Assembly (NCBI GenBank): GCA_903834765.1 | Contig: CAILKE010000055.1 | Span: forward strand, 1 to 64,000 | Origin: an uncultured Bacteroidota bacterium | GTDB taxonomy: Bacteria; Bacteroidota; Bacteroidia; B-17B0; Aurantibacillaceae | Length of the DNA: 64,000 nt | Direction: 5' to 3' | In this document: positions 10,714 through 19,912 of the stretch, piece by piece | Numbering within the stretch: the stretch's first letter is position 1 | Layout of the letters: each line of letters begins with the position of its first letter | Program-made: the position numbers and the translations under genes | Notes under the pieces: model-generated | What the model was told of the DNA's origin: nothing | Seen by the model: the letters and a program-made list of their open reading frames with translations, nothing else | Databases searched by the model: none

Positions 10714-10961
10714 CAATTATATTTTACAAATTGAATCTCAATAGTTTCAACAACCATATTAATATTTTGTTTTTGAATAGTAAATATATAATTTAAGTAT
10801 CTATAAAGTTACTGTTCATATTATTGAAATCGGGTTTATTTAATGGGTGGTTATATTTACGTTATTCTTAATAATTATTAACCTATTTTTTGAATTTAAT
10901 AGCATTATTTTGCCATTATTTCCAATTCTCATTTAAAATAAACAATTAATTGTTATTAATA

Positions 10962-10993
10962 TTTGGATTTTATTGGATAAGACTCTATATTTG
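10962..10993 (+). promoter_or_regulatory. rpsU promoter (Bacteroidota -33/-7 type)
   Basis: TTTG at 10962-10965 is followed after exactly 20 bases by TATATTTG at 10986-10993. This matches the Bacteroidota housekeeping consensus TTTG-N19-21-TAnnTTTG. Transcription would start a few bases on, about 25 bases before the rpsU ATG. The rest of the 10714-11026 gap holds no gene that I can support. Confidence 0.78.
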
Positions 10994-11026
10994 CAACCCA
11001 AATTAAAAATTAATACAAAAAATATA

Positions 11027-11221
11027 ATGTTAATAGTAGCCGTAAAAGAAGGAGAAAGCATTGAAAAAGCTTTAAAAAAGTTCAAGAAGAAATTTGAAAA
11101 AACAGGTGTTGTTAAGCAATTACGTGTACGTAAAAACTTCGAAAAACCATCAATCACTAACAGACAAACTCGCATTAAAGCTGTTTATAAGCAAAAAATG
11201 CAGTTAGGATTAGCTGAATAA
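11027..11221 (+). CDS. rpsU: 30S ribosomal protein S21
   Basis: This is a 64-residue, strongly basic small-subunit protein that sits near the platform and helps mRNA initiation. The family signature is seen as MLIVAVKEGESIEKALKKF... with the Lys/Arg-rich middle (KKFKKKFEKTGVVKQLRVRK) and a C-terminal basic tail. The open frame continues upstream to 10973, but that extension has no counterpart in S21 and overlaps the promoter, so I use the ATG at 11027. It is the first gene of an rpsU-xerC-hpf group, an order seen in many Bacteroidota. A terminator-like hairpin separates it from xerC, which would let ribosomal-protein levels exceed those of the recombinase. Confidence 0.95.
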   Translation: MLIVAVKEGESIEKALKKFKKKFEKTGVVKQLRVRKNFEKPSITNRQTRIKAVYKQKMQLGLAE

Positions 11222-11249
11222 TTCAGTTTTTTATAAAAATTAACGATTA

Positions 11250-11303
11250 ACCTAAGGGTATTTCGAATTTAACAGCTAAATTCGTAATACACTTAGGTTT
11301 TTT
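11250..11303 (+). terminator. terminator/attenuator between rpsU and xerC
   Basis: The outer stem ACCTAAG (11250-11256) pairs with CTTAGGT (11292-11298) and the inner stem CGAATTTA (11264-11271) with TAAATTCG (11277-11284). A run of T continues to 11303. The xerC ATG begins at 11304, immediately after the T-tract, so any xerC message that starts upstream must pass through this structure. Confidence 0.8.
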
Positions 11304-12197
11304 ATGTTCGATACCCACATACAAGCTTTTCTTGATTATTTAAGTACTGAAAAAAGGTATTCTATTCACACACGTACTTCTTACCAAAACGATTTATCAC
11401 AATTTAGTGCGTTTTTATTCCCTGATAATGAATCTATTCATATTGAAGAAATAAATTATCAGCACATAAGGCGCTGGATTGCATACCTATTGGAGTGTAA
11501 GATTGAACCCCGAAGCGTTACTCGAAAATTATCGACACTTAAATCTTTTTTTAAGTTTTTACAGAAACAACATCTTGTTTTGGTTAATCCCATGTCGAAA
11601 ATTACTGCTCCAAAAACACCTAAGCGATTGCCTGTATTTATTACAGAACATCAACTTGATGATTTATTTACCAATATTGAATTTGAAGAAGGTTTTAATG
11701 GCATCAGAGATAAATTAATCTTGGATCTGTTATATCAAACAGGAATAAGACGTTCAGAATTAACTCATTTAACTGAAATAGACACAGACCTATTCAATTC
11801 GACTATCAAAGTTTTAGGAAAAAGAAACAAAGAAAGAATAATTCCAATTTCTTTAGCTTTAAAACGTAACCTTGAAGGCTATTTACAAGTTAAACATGAA
11901 CTAAACTTATCAAATTCTATGTTGTTGGTTAGCGTGAACGGAAATACACTAAGCGAGCAAGCAGTTTATAAAATTGTCAATAAATACCTCTCTCAGATTA
12001 CTACCATACAAAAGAAAAGTCCACATGTTTTACGTCACAGTTTTGCTACTCATTTATTAAATAATGGAGCAGATATAAATGCAGTGAAAGATTTATTAGG
12101 TCATGCTAATTTAAGTGCTACCCAAGTTTACACACATAATACCATCGATAAATTAAAAAAATCATACCAACAGGCCCATCCAAGGGGTGATTCATAA
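11304..12197 (+). CDS. xerC: tyrosine recombinase XerC/XerD
   Basis: This site-specific recombinase resolves chromosome dimers at dif together with a second Xer protein. It has 297 residues, the standard Xer length. The N-terminal SAM-like core-binding domain (about 3-90) precedes the catalytic domain. The full catalytic set is visible: Arg149 in TGIRRSEL, Lys173 in LGKRNKER, His241 and Arg244 in [12 protein letters not shown], His267 in LLGHANL and nucleophile Tyr276 in VYTHN. The ATG at 11304 follows the T-tract of the upstream hairpin, and I see no Shine-Dalgarno sequence. The gene sits between rpsU and hpf. Whether it is the XerC or XerD orthologue cannot be settled from one window. Confidence 0.92.
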   Translation: MFDTHIQAFLDYLSTEKRYSIHTRTSYQNDLSQFSAFLFPDNESIHIEEINYQHIRRWIAYLLECKIEPRSVTRKLSTLKSFFKFLQKQHLVLVNPMSKITAPKTPKRLPVFITEHQLDDLFTNIEFEEGFNGIRDKLILDLLYQTGIRRSELTHLTEIDTDLFNSTIKVLGKRNKERIIPISLALKRNLEGYLQVKHELNLSNSMLLVSVNGNTLSEQAVYKIVNKYLSQITTIQKKSPHVLRHSFATHLLNNGADINAVKDLLGHANLSATQVYTHNTIDKLKKSYQQAHPRGDS

Positions 12198-12236
12198 TCA
12201 CTAACTAAATTAATTATTAACTAACACAACAAAAAA

Positions 12237-12242
12237 AGGAGG
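12237..12242 (+). promoter_or_regulatory. strong Shine-Dalgarno site of hpf
   Basis: AGGAGG at 12237-12242 lies 7 bases before the hpf ATG (12250). It is a perfect anti-SD complement. I noticed no comparable site before the other starts I inspected in this window, and Bacteroidota generally make little use of Shine-Dalgarno pairing, so this site is unusual. Confidence 0.85.
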
Positions 12243-12249
12243 ATTAATT

Positions 12250-12552
12250 ATGACAACGAACATTCAATCAGTGCACTTTGATGCAGACAAAAAATTACTT
12301 GACTTCGCAACCGAAAAAGTAAACAAGCTTACAACCTATTACGAAGGGATTATTTCTTGCGACATTATTATGCGACTTGATAAATCATCAACGAGTGATA
12401 ATAAATTAGTGGAAATAAAATTATTAGCAAAAGGAAATGAGCTATTCTCTAAGAAACAAGCTGCATCTTTTGAAGAAGCGGTGGATTTAACTTGCGAAGC
12501 TTTAAAAACACAAATTAAAAAACACAAAGATAAAACTTTAGAGAAAATTTAA
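12250..12552 (+). CDS. hpf: ribosome hibernation-promoting factor (HPF/RaiA family, short form)
   Basis: The product is 100 residues, the length of short-form HPF/YfiA. It binds the 30S decoding region of idle ribosomes and blocks translation in stationary phase. The pattern is typical: an N-terminal strand TTNIQSVHFDADKKLLDFATEKVNKL, then a second strand and helix, with the basic C-terminal helix (LKTQIKKHKDKTLEKI). The long-form C-terminal dimerisation domain is absent. It follows xerC by 52 bp and ends in a strong terminator. The consensus Shine-Dalgarno site suggests high or differently controlled translation initiation compared with neighbours. Confidence 0.92.
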   Translation: MTTNIQSVHFDADKKLLDFATEKVNKLTTYYEGIISCDIIMRLDKSSTSDNKLVEIKLLAKGNELFSKKQAASFEEAVDLTCEALKTQIKKHKDKTLEKI

Positions 12553-12576
12553 TTTTCTAAATTAAAATATCAAAAG

Positions 12577-12614
12577 GCTGAAATCTGTTTTAATAAGATT
12601 TCAGCTTTTTTTTT
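12577..12614 (+). terminator. terminator of the rpsU-xerC-hpf unit
   Basis: GCTGAAATC (12577-12585) pairs with GATTTCAGC (12597-12605) around an 11-base loop, followed by nine T. It overlaps the stop region of the convergent amidase gene, but the A-rich side is too weak to call it clearly bidirectional. Confidence 0.9.
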
Positions 12615-13878
12615 ATGGTTTACTGAAATACACTGATAGCGCTTGATAATAACACATTGCTGTTTCGTAAATGCGTTTAGGTACTATTTGATTATATATT
12701 TCATAATCATTTTTGCATAATTGATTGCATTCATTAATATTATCTTGATACAATGCTTCACCATATACTAAGGGCGAATTTATCATTCTACATAAAGCTA
12801 AGTTTCTGCAAAACACGCCTGAACTGGATGTTTTAAGGCAATTATCTCTTAAATAATCAGCGTCATGTTTTTGCGCAATAGGTATGTGTAACTCTTTATT
12901 AAATTGGTTGACAGTTAGAGATGCTAATTTTTCAGATTGATTTAATTGATTGGTTAATAACAATCTCAAGAAATGTATTTTATTAATTGTTTTAGAGAAA
13001 TTATCTGCGGTCATTCCGCCACCAATAAACGTCATTGTGTAATTTTTAGTAGTTGGATTTACCCAATCTGTATTTTTTTCATCCACATTATAATGAATAA
13101 TTACGGTTGCATCTGGCTTAAATTCATTGATTATTCTAGCCCTTTCGCCTAATTCAAAATCTCTAAAGAATTCCCAAAATAACTTTTGTTTCGTTAATTT
13201 CATTAATATAGAATAGCGTTTTGAATCCATATTATTTGATTTTACTAAACTGTCTAATATTATTTTTTTTCGTTTCACAAACCATGTATCATAAGTAATT
13301 TGAAAGGCTGTGAAGTTTTGTTGTGGTCGAGTTACCATAACAATAGCGCCTTGTTCTTCGAGTTTATGTTTTAAGATGGTTGCTGTTTGGTATGTTAATT
13401 TTCCTTCATTGAAACGAACCGTATCTTTTAATAAGTTAGAGGATGACGGCGAGAAATCGATAAATTTTTGTTCAACTCTGGCATCCGTTACATTTCCTGC
13501 AAAATGGCCTGGATCTATAGCAATTCGTTTTCCCACCAATGAAGGCGATGTAAGATAAACGACATGAATAATTGTTTTTGTTAAACTATCTATTTGTTTT
13601 TTTGATAAACGGTTATTTTTTTTCCATTGATAAATGGGTATAAATTCAGATGCTGTTTTGTTTTTTAATAAGGCTGATAAAATTTCTTGTTCGCCTTCGT
13701 ATATAGTAAAATCAGGTTTTCCAGCAATTTTTATCGATACTGATTTGTCTGAAAAAGAAATAGACTGATCTAATGAACTATTAAAATTAAGGTAAGTATT
13801 AAATCTGGTTTTTAATTCAGAAATAGATTGTGAGAAAATGATATTTGAAATAAATAATAAATAAAAGGAAAGTCTCAT
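12613..13878 (-). CDS. exported N-acetylmuramoyl-L-alanine amidase-like protein (Amidase_3 fold)
   Basis: The product has 421 residues with a signal peptide (MRLSFYLLFISNIIFSQ). The C-terminal two thirds look like a zinc amidase of the Amidase_3 family, which cuts the bond between MurNAc and the stem peptide. IAIDPGH supplies His125, RFNEGKLTYQTATILKHKLEEQGA supplies Glu158, and TVIIHYNVD supplies His262, the expected zinc-ligand pattern. The domain is interrupted by long insertions (about 190-250 and 270-330), so it is longer than canonical AmiC-type domains. A Glu in VYGEALYQDN near the C-terminus could be the catalytic acid. It probably acts in the periplasm. It is transcribed towards hpf, 63 bp downstream of the thioredoxin-like gene. 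Confidence 0.75.
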   Translation of the reverse strand: MRLSFYLLFISNIIFSQSISELKTRFNTYLNFNSSLDQSISFSDKSVSIKIAGKPDFTIYEGEQEILSALLKNKTASEFIPIYQWKKNNRLSKKQIDSLTKTIIHVVYLTSPSLVGKRIAIDPGHFAGNVTDARVEQKFIDFSPSSSNLLKDTVRFNEGKLTYQTATILKHKLEEQGAIVMVTRPQQNFTAFQITYDTWFVKRKKIILDSLVKSNNMDSKRYSILMKLTKQKLFWEFFRDFELGERARIINEFKPDATVIIHYNVDEKNTDWVNPTTKNYTMTFIGGGMTADNFSKTINKIHFLRLLLTNQLNQSEKLASLTVNQFNKELHIPIAQKHDADYLRDNCLKTSSSGVFCRNLALCRMINSPLVYGEALYQDNINECNQLCKNDYEIYNQIVPKRIYETAMCYYQALSVYFSKP

Positions 13879-13941
13879 TGTATAAAGTTACTGTTACAAA
13901 TAATTTGAAATTACATGAAGGCAGAAAGTAATAAACAGTAA

Positions 13942-14595
13942 CTACTTAATTGTGCCTTTAAATGTTTTTTGATACTCTTCCCATTTAATTTTTTGAAAAT
14001 CGCCAGAACCATAATAATTCAATATTGGTTCAAATGCTGAAGCATTCATAAAGCCCTTAATAATATCCAAGCGCTGAATCTGATTGTTTAAAAATACTAT
14101 AGAAGGATAGGCTAATTGATTATCTAAAATAGAGGCAGCAAACTGATGTGGGGCTTTTGGATTTGTATTATCTGAACTAACAAAAACATATTTATCAAAT
14201 TTGACAGTGTCTTTACATTCTGCATCAAATTTGACAGCGTAATAATGATCGTTGATGTATTTTGCTATTTGCGGATTGTTGAACGTTTGTGCACTCATTA
14301 ATTTACATGGACCGCACCAAGTTGTATAAATATCAATAATTATGGGGCGAGGATTTTTTTTACATTTTTTATATGCCTCATCAAAAGTGATCCAATTAAT
14401 AGGAGAATTTTCATGAAATTCGGTATAGGTATTTTCTGAAACCAATTCAAAAGATGTTTGATTTGGATTGATGTAGTTGCTTGCTTTGTTTTCGGGAGAG
14501 TAAATGGATGCTTGAAGTGTACTTTTTTTACTTGTATAAAATACAATGGCTAATATGATTATTCCTGCTATTGATAAATCTTTCCAATTAAACAT
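13942..14595 (-). CDS. membrane-anchored thioredoxin-like protein (DsbD-gamma/thioredoxin_7 type)
   Basis: The product has 217 residues from the ATG at 14595; an in-frame TTG at 14613 would add six residues and is less likely. One N-terminal membrane segment (about residues 7-22) anchors a periplasmic thioredoxin fold. The active site WCGPCK (Cys94, Cys97) follows the strand IIIDIYTTW. The helix MSAQTFNNPQIAKYINDHYYAVKFDAE and the cis-Pro region APHQFAA...AYPSIVFL are also typical. It probably reduces or isomerises disulfides in exported proteins or supplies electrons to a periplasmic reductase; the partner is unknown. It may be co-transcribed with the amidase. Confidence 0.85.
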   Translation of the reverse strand: MFNWKDLSIAGIIILAIVFYTSKKSTLQASIYSPENKASNYINPNQTSFELVSENTYTEFHENSPINWITFDEAYKKCKKNPRPIIIDIYTTWCGPCKLMSAQTFNNPQIAKYINDHYYAVKFDAECKDTVKFDKYVFVSSDNTNPKAPHQFAASILDNQLAYPSIVFLNNQIQRLDIIKGFMNASAFEPILNYYGSGDFQKIKWEEYQKTFKGTIK

Positions 14596-14639
14596 AGTCC
14601 TTAATTCATTCAAAATTTATGCTGTAAAATTATTTAATT

Positions 14640-16154
14640 CTATTTTATGCCGCCCATTAGTTTCTTTACTAAAGGAGATATCAAAATTAGTAAAATACCA
14701 GCAAATAAAGCATAAATAGCTAACTGCTTATATCCATCTGCGTAAATGTTTAATTGTTCTAAATTACTTGCGTTTTCAGAAGCTTGTGCGATGTTGGCGC
14801 CTAATAAGCCTGCAAAATATTGTCCGTAAGCACTGGCCAGAAACCACATGCCCATTAATACTGCCTGTGTCTTTTGAGGTGATAGTTTTGTCATAATTGA
14901 CATACCGATGGGGGATAAGCACAACTCGCCAAAGGTGATGATAAACCATCCAAATGTAAAGACGTTTAGTGATGTTACTCCGTTAGCATCTGCGAAAAAT
15001 TTTGTGTAATAAAATATATAAAAACCTCCTGCTAAAAACAAGAAGGCAATTCCAAATTTCACAATTGTATTAGGTTCTATTTTTTTGGAATTCATCCAAA
15101 CCCAAACCAGCCCTAATAATGCTGCGAATATGATAACAAATAAAGAATTAGCTGAATTATTTACACTATTTGGATCTAATGTCAAACCAGCAATAGAATT
15201 ATTTAAATTGTTATCAGCAAATAAACTTAATGACCCACCACTTTGTTCAAAAAATGCCCAGAAAAAAATAGAAAATAAAATAAATATTAAAGCGGCAATG
15301 AGTTTTTTATTTTCTGTTATCGAAAAATTTCTCATTTCATAAAACAAATATAATAAAGAACATGGGCCAACAATAAACATAAAGATATCGGTGTATTGAG
15401 AATTAGAAACCAATAAAATAATGAATGGTATGATTGCCAAAGAACCAATATAGGTAGCATATTCAAATGCTTTTCGTTTTGAGGTAACTAAATGAGGTAA
15501 TGGAGAAGTACCAATACTTCCTAAGCTTTTTTGAGTCCACACAAAAGTTACTAAACTAATAACCATCACGATGGCAGCTAAGCCAAACGCCACATTCCAT
15601 TCCATTCCAAGCGGAATCATACTTTCAAATATGGTTCTTTTGCCAATGCCTATACACAAAAATCCACCGAGTAATGCTCCTAAATTTACCCCCGCATAGA
15701 ATAAAGAAAAGCCTGCATCTGTGCGATGATCGCCTGGTTTATATAAATTACCTACAATGGTTGATATAGTAGGTTTAAAAAAGCCTGTGCCAATTATATT
15801 AAAACCAATCCCTAAAAAGAAAAACTCTTTAGGATTAATAGCTAAGATTACACTACCAACAATCATTAGCAATCCGCCCCAGAATAAAGATTTACGAAGC
15901 CCTAAGATTTTATCTGCAAGTAAGCCGCCAATAAAAGTAAAAGCATATACAAAGGCTTGTGTGGCGCCATATTGTAAATTTGCTTCCACTTTATTTTTGA
16001 GTAATTCCTCAACCATAAAAATAACAAGCATTCCACGCATACCATAGAAACTAAAACGTTCCCACATTTCACTAAAAAATAAGTACCATAATTGTTTGGG
16101 GTATTTTCCTTTAAAGTTTTGTATTTGATCTAAATCTGTTGTCATAGTTGGCAT
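14640..16154 (-). CDS. POT/PTR2-family peptide transporter (copy 1)
   Basis: This 504-residue proton-coupled oligopeptide transporter belongs to the inner membrane MFS fold. The family motif ExxERFxxYG is seen in FFSEMWERFSFYGMRG near residue 30. GFFKPTISTIVGNLY is the second POT signature (about 120-135), and GELCLSPIGMS lies in the later conserved region. About 12-14 hydrophobic helices are visible. It takes up di- and tripeptides. A second POT gene lies directly upstream on the same strand, with a terminator between them. The two proteins share motifs but differ in length, so the duplication is old. Confidence 0.92.
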   Translation of the reverse strand: MPTMTTDLDQIQNFKGKYPKQLWYLFFSEMWERFSFYGMRGMLVIFMVEELLKNKVEANLQYGATQAFVYAFTFIGGLLADKILGLRKSLFWGGLLMIVGSVILAINPKEFFFLGIGFNIIGTGFFKPTISTIVGNLYKPGDHRTDAGFSLFYAGVNLGALLGGFLCIGIGKRTIFESMIPLGMEWNVAFGLAAIVMVISLVTFVWTQKSLGSIGTSPLPHLVTSKRKAFEYATYIGSLAIIPFIILLVSNSQYTDIFMFIVGPCSLLYLFYEMRNFSITENKKLIAALIFILFSIFFWAFFEQSGGSLSLFADNNLNNSIAGLTLDPNSVNNSANSLFVIIFAALLGLVWVWMNSKKIEPNTIVKFGIAFLFLAGGFYIFYYTKFFADANGVTSLNVFTFGWFIITFGELCLSPIGMSIMTKLSPQKTQAVLMGMWFLASAYGQYFAGLLGANIAQASENASNLEQLNIYADGYKQLAIYALFAGILLILISPLVKKLMGGIK

Positions 16155-16167
16155 ATTTCTGTTAATT

Positions 16168-16213
16168 AAAAAACCCTAATAAACCTGATATTTAATTATT
16201 AAGTTTATTAGGG
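16168..16213 (-). terminator. terminator between the two POT genes
   Basis: CCCTAATAAAC (16174-16184) and GTTTATTAGGG (16203-16213) form a perfect 11-bp stem with an 18-base AT-rich loop. On the minus strand it is followed by six T (16168-16173 as A). It ends the transcript of the upstream POT gene, so each transporter is likely expressed separately. Confidence 0.85.
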
Positions 16214-16248
16214 AGAAATTATTATTCTTTTAAGGATTATCTTAATTC

Positions 16249-17943
16249 TTAAACCTGTTCTTCAACATGTTTTTCAGTAATCATTTTTTCTAACCAACCA
16301 CTTATTAAAAATAAAATTCCTGCAGCCGCTGCTGTCATAATAATAAATAGCATAAAAAATTCATATAGATTTGTAATTTGAATGCCTATAAATGAAGGAT
16401 ATACAACAGGCTCAGTACTTCCAGCTTCAACAGTTGGAGGTATTAAAGCACTTAATGTACCAGCAAATTTATTAGCAGCAGCATTGGCTAAAAACCAAGT
16501 CCCCATCATTAAAGAGGATAAACGCAATGGAGCTAATTTTGACACCATAGATAATCCAATTGGAGATAAGCATAATTCTCCCATTGAGTGAATGATATAT
16601 AAAGAAAATAACCAAATCATACTTGTTTTGCCACTTATTCCTAAGCCTTTAACTGCAATAGCAATTACTACATAACCTAATGCAACTAATGCTAAACCTA
16701 TTGCCATTTTTTTGGATGAAGATGGCTCTAGGCTTTTTTTGTATAAATACCCCCATATCATTGAAAAAAGAGGTGCTAAGCATATTACTGCTAAAGGATT
16801 AACTGATTGAAACCAACTAGCAGGAAATTCATTTTTATCTATATTAGGTATGTAACCTAAAACATATAATAATATTAATAATAATGCTACAATTCCAGTT
16901 GCGATATAATCCATGTTTTTTCGCCAATCAAAAAACCATTTTAATCCTTTGGATAAAAAATACATAATGGATATCCCTGTAAGCATTATTAACCAGCCTG
17001 GAACAAATAAACTCATATCTCTATCAACTTGTCTATCAGCAAATAAAGTTAATGATGCTCCTGCTTGCTCGAAAGCTCCCCAAAAGAAGATAACGAAGAA
17101 AGCTAAAATAAATACAACAATTATTCTTTTACGTTCAATTGCCGTTAGGCTTTTATCACTCAAAATAATTATTGGCATAATTAGCATTGCGCCATATATA
17201 AAATAGCTAATAATGTCCAAATCATTTTTAAATATTTGTTTAAAGTTTAACATGAAAAAGATAATTCCAATAGAGCCAGCAATTACCAAGATATTTTTTA
17301 AGTCTAATGGTTTTATTGGTAATCCTAATTCCATACCTTCTTCAGATATTAAATATTTTTTTTGATAAATAATGAAGAAAAATAAACTAGCAATCATACC
17401 TATGCAAGCTGCCATAAATCCCCATTTAAAGTCCATAGAACCACATACTAATGGAGAGAAAAACGCCCCCAAATTTATACCCATATAAAAAATCGTAAAT
17501 GCACTATCAATTCGCCTATCTCCAGCAGGATACAATTGCCCCACCATAGTAGAAATGTTTGGTTTAAAAAAACCGTTACCAATAATGATTGCCGTTAAAC
17601 CAGCCCACATCATTGTTACACCTCCATTTGCGCCAATGCTGGCACTCATAAACATAAAGAATTGCCCTAAAGCCATTAGTAATCCACCAATAATAATACT
17701 TCTTCTGTTTCCTAAAAATTTATCACATAAATATCCACCTAATAGGGGAGTTAAATATACTAAGCCAGTATAACTTCCATAAATTTGTGAGGCATCTCCA
17801 TCTTTCATTAATAGGACTTTAGTCATGAAAAGAATGAAAATGGCTCTCATTCCATAATAACTAAATCGTTCCCACATTTCAGTGAAGAATAAAAAATATA
17901 AACCTTTCGGATGACCTTTTTTTTGTTCGATAGATTTTTCCAT
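16249..17943 (-). CDS. POT/PTR2-family peptide transporter (copy 2)
   Basis: The 564-residue paralogue of the downstream gene has the same signatures: FFTEMWERFSYYGMRA near residue 25, GFFKPNISTMVGQLY, and GELCLSPIGLSMVSKLAP near the C-terminal half. It is about 60 residues longer than copy 1. The extra length lies in the central linker and an extra pair of hydrophobic helices, and a short charged tail (EKMITEKHVEEQV) ends the protein. It is a proton-driven peptide importer. Two adjacent POT genes fit an organism that grows on protein breakdown products and also encodes secreted proteases. Confidence 0.92.
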   Translation of the reverse strand: MEKSIEQKKGHPKGLYFLFFTEMWERFSYYGMRAIFILFMTKVLLMKDGDASQIYGSYTGLVYLTPLLGGYLCDKFLGNRRSIIIGGLLMALGQFFMFMSASIGANGGVTMMWAGLTAIIIGNGFFKPNISTMVGQLYPAGDRRIDSAFTIFYMGINLGAFFSPLVCGSMDFKWGFMAACIGMIASLFFFIIYQKKYLISEEGMELGLPIKPLDLKNILVIAGSIGIIFFMLNFKQIFKNDLDIISYFIYGAMLIMPIIILSDKSLTAIERKRIIVVFILAFFVIFFWGAFEQAGASLTLFADRQVDRDMSLFVPGWLIMLTGISIMYFLSKGLKWFFDWRKNMDYIATGIVALLLILLYVLGYIPNIDKNEFPASWFQSVNPLAVICLAPLFSMIWGYLYKKSLEPSSSKKMAIGLALVALGYVVIAIAVKGLGISGKTSMIWLFSLYIIHSMGELCLSPIGLSMVSKLAPLRLSSLMMGTWFLANAAANKFAGTLSALIPPTVEAGSTEPVVYPSFIGIQITNLYEFFMLFIIMTAAAAGILFLISGWLEKMITEKHVEEQV

Positions 17944-18046
17944 AAATAATAAGTAAGATTTTAGTGTTTTAATTGTTGTCTAAAATACTATTTATTTACT
18001 AATTATTTATATCATGTATTAAAAAACTATGTGGATATAAACCTCT

Positions 18047-19855
18047 CTACTTTTTCTTTTCCTTTTTTTCTCTACGTTTTTTGCTCCAATAATTGAAGCC
18101 AAAAGCAAGTATCACAATAATAGCTACGGGTATTTTCCATGATACAAGGCCATCTTGACCTACATAACACATAAATCTTTCCCAACGGAATTTACCATCG
18201 TGAGAATTTTTGGTTAAGGAACCTAAAATTGATTTGCCGCTAATTGGATTTTTCGCAGGATCTTTCATGCTAAACCAAACAAATACTGGTCGGCCAACAA
18301 TATGATCAAATGGAACAACTCCCCAACTGCGACTATCAGCTGAATTATGACGATTATCTCCCATCATCCAATAATAGCCTTGTTTGAAGGTATATGATGT
18401 AATTGGCATCCCATCATATAATACCTGAGCGCCTGATTTTGTGATGCGATGAATTCCATCATCATAAGTACTTAGCATTTTTTCGTAAAGACATATATTC
18501 CCAGTATCTATTTTTACTGTCATACCCTCGCTTGGTAAGGTAAATGGTCCGAAGTTATCGTTATTCCAAGTATAACTTGGATTGTGAGGAAAAACGGATG
18601 GTTCAATCATTCCTTTTTGCTTAACTTCTTTTTTTACAGAATAAACGTCTGGGAAAGCTTTTATTTTTTCAGCTTTTTCTTGTGTTAAATTTAGATTGTA
18701 TAAAATCGTATCACCTTTTCTTAGTGTATTCTTATATTCATTTACAAAAGCTTCTTCTGGACGCCCATTGTCAGAGCCAATTGCTGAATAATTTAGTACT
18801 GTATCTCCTGTTGAATACCCATATAAACTAACGATGCTCGCTTCATCATAATAAATATCCAAATTATCAAGCATTTCAACTGTAAATAGTGGGCTTTTAC
18901 ATTTTACAAAATAATGATGCTGTGCTTCTTTTGGCATAGGGCTTAATTTATCATCAATAAATAATTCGCCATCTTTTATTTCGAGTTTATTTCCAGGAAT
19001 AGCAACGCAACGTTTCACATAATGTTCACGTTTATCTATAGGACGAGCAACAATTTCGCCAATCATTCTATCTCCATCACCAAATGGTGGTCTGTATTTA
19101 GGATTTTTAATATTTTGATAGCCAATATAGCGCGCTAGTTGGTAGTAGCTCATGTCCTGAAACCCAACAGCAACTGTATCACCATCAGGGTAATTAAATA
19201 CAACGATTTCTCCATTTTTTGGTTTTGAATAACCTGGCAAACGCATATATGGAATTTTAATCCACTCTAAATAAGATTTTTTAGACGTAGAAAACGGAAG
19301 TGTATGATGCGCGAAGGGGAATGCAATAGGGGTTTGGGGTACTTTAGCGCCATAGCATACTTTGTTAACGAATAAAAAATCGCCAACCATTAATGATTTT
19401 TCGAGTGATGAGGTAGGTATAGTAAATGCTTCGAAGAAAAATCCTCTAATGATGGAAGCCGCAACTACAGCGAAAATAATAGGGTCTAACCAATTTTTAA
19501 TAAATGATGATTCGGATTTAATATCTGTTACACCAAAAAATTTAATGTCTTTATTAAAACCTAAATACGCAAAATATAAATATGGCATTAGAGCTGCATA
19601 CACTAAATCATTGGTCGTACGTTTTTTAAAAGCGCGTGCTAAATGAAAACCGTATACACCGAACATGATGAGGTTTACTCCAGGAATGATCATAATTAAC
19701 CCCCACCATTTAGGACGATTGATGAGCCCACCAACTAACCAAAAATTATATACGGGGATCAATGCTTTCCATGCTGGAAGGCCAGCTTTTTCGAATATTT
19801 TATATAAGCCTATAAAGGAAATTAAAACGAGTATTAAAAAAATGATATTGCCCAT
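18047..19855 (-). CDS. lepB: signal peptidase I, large Bacteroidota form
   Basis: This enzyme cleaves signal peptides from exported preproteins at the periplasmic face of the inner membrane. At 602 residues it is about twice the size of E. coli LepB. Residues 1-100 carry three or four hydrophobic segments resembling the DUF5684 module. A further membrane segment at about 124-140 precedes the S26 domain. The catalytic Ser is Ser150 in TIPTSSLEKSLMVGDF and the catalytic Lys is Lys281 in HYVKRCVAIPGN. The box-E stretch GDNRHNSADSRSWGVVP is near 510. Long insertions lie between Ser and Lys and between Lys and box E. The C-terminus has another hydrophobic segment and a Lys/Glu tail. It is the last gene of the MBL-parA-parB-DUF5683-dapB-lepB run. 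Confidence 0.93.
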   Translation of the reverse strand: MGNIIFLILVLISFIGLYKIFEKAGLPAWKALIPVYNFWLVGGLINRPKWWGLIMIIPGVNLIMFGVYGFHLARAFKKRTTNDLVYAALMPYLYFAYLGFNKDIKFFGVTDIKSESSFIKNWLDPIIFAVVAASIIRGFFFEAFTIPTSSLEKSLMVGDFLFVNKVCYGAKVPQTPIAFPFAHHTLPFSTSKKSYLEWIKIPYMRLPGYSKPKNGEIVVFNYPDGDTVAVGFQDMSYYQLARYIGYQNIKNPKYRPPFGDGDRMIGEIVARPIDKREHYVKRCVAIPGNKLEIKDGELFIDDKLSPMPKEAQHHYFVKCKSPLFTVEMLDNLDIYYDEASIVSLYGYSTGDTVLNYSAIGSDNGRPEEAFVNEYKNTLRKGDTILYNLNLTQEKAEKIKAFPDVYSVKKEVKQKGMIEPSVFPHNPSYTWNNDNFGPFTLPSEGMTVKIDTGNICLYEKMLSTYDDGIHRITKSGAQVLYDGMPITSYTFKQGYYWMMGDNRHNSADSRSWGVVPFDHIVGRPVFVWFSMKDPAKNPISGKSILGSLTKNSHDGKFRWERFMCYVGQDGLVSWKIPVAIIVILAFGFNYWSKKRREKKEKKK

Positions 19856-19912
19856 GTTTATTTAGTTATGAATTATGAGTTTTAGTGATAATTTATATTT
19901 AGTTTTTTTATT

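Noticed and set aside
10973-11026. Longer rpsU start
   Set aside because: The upstream in-frame ATG lies within the promoter (-7 element at 10986-10993) and adds residues not found in S21.
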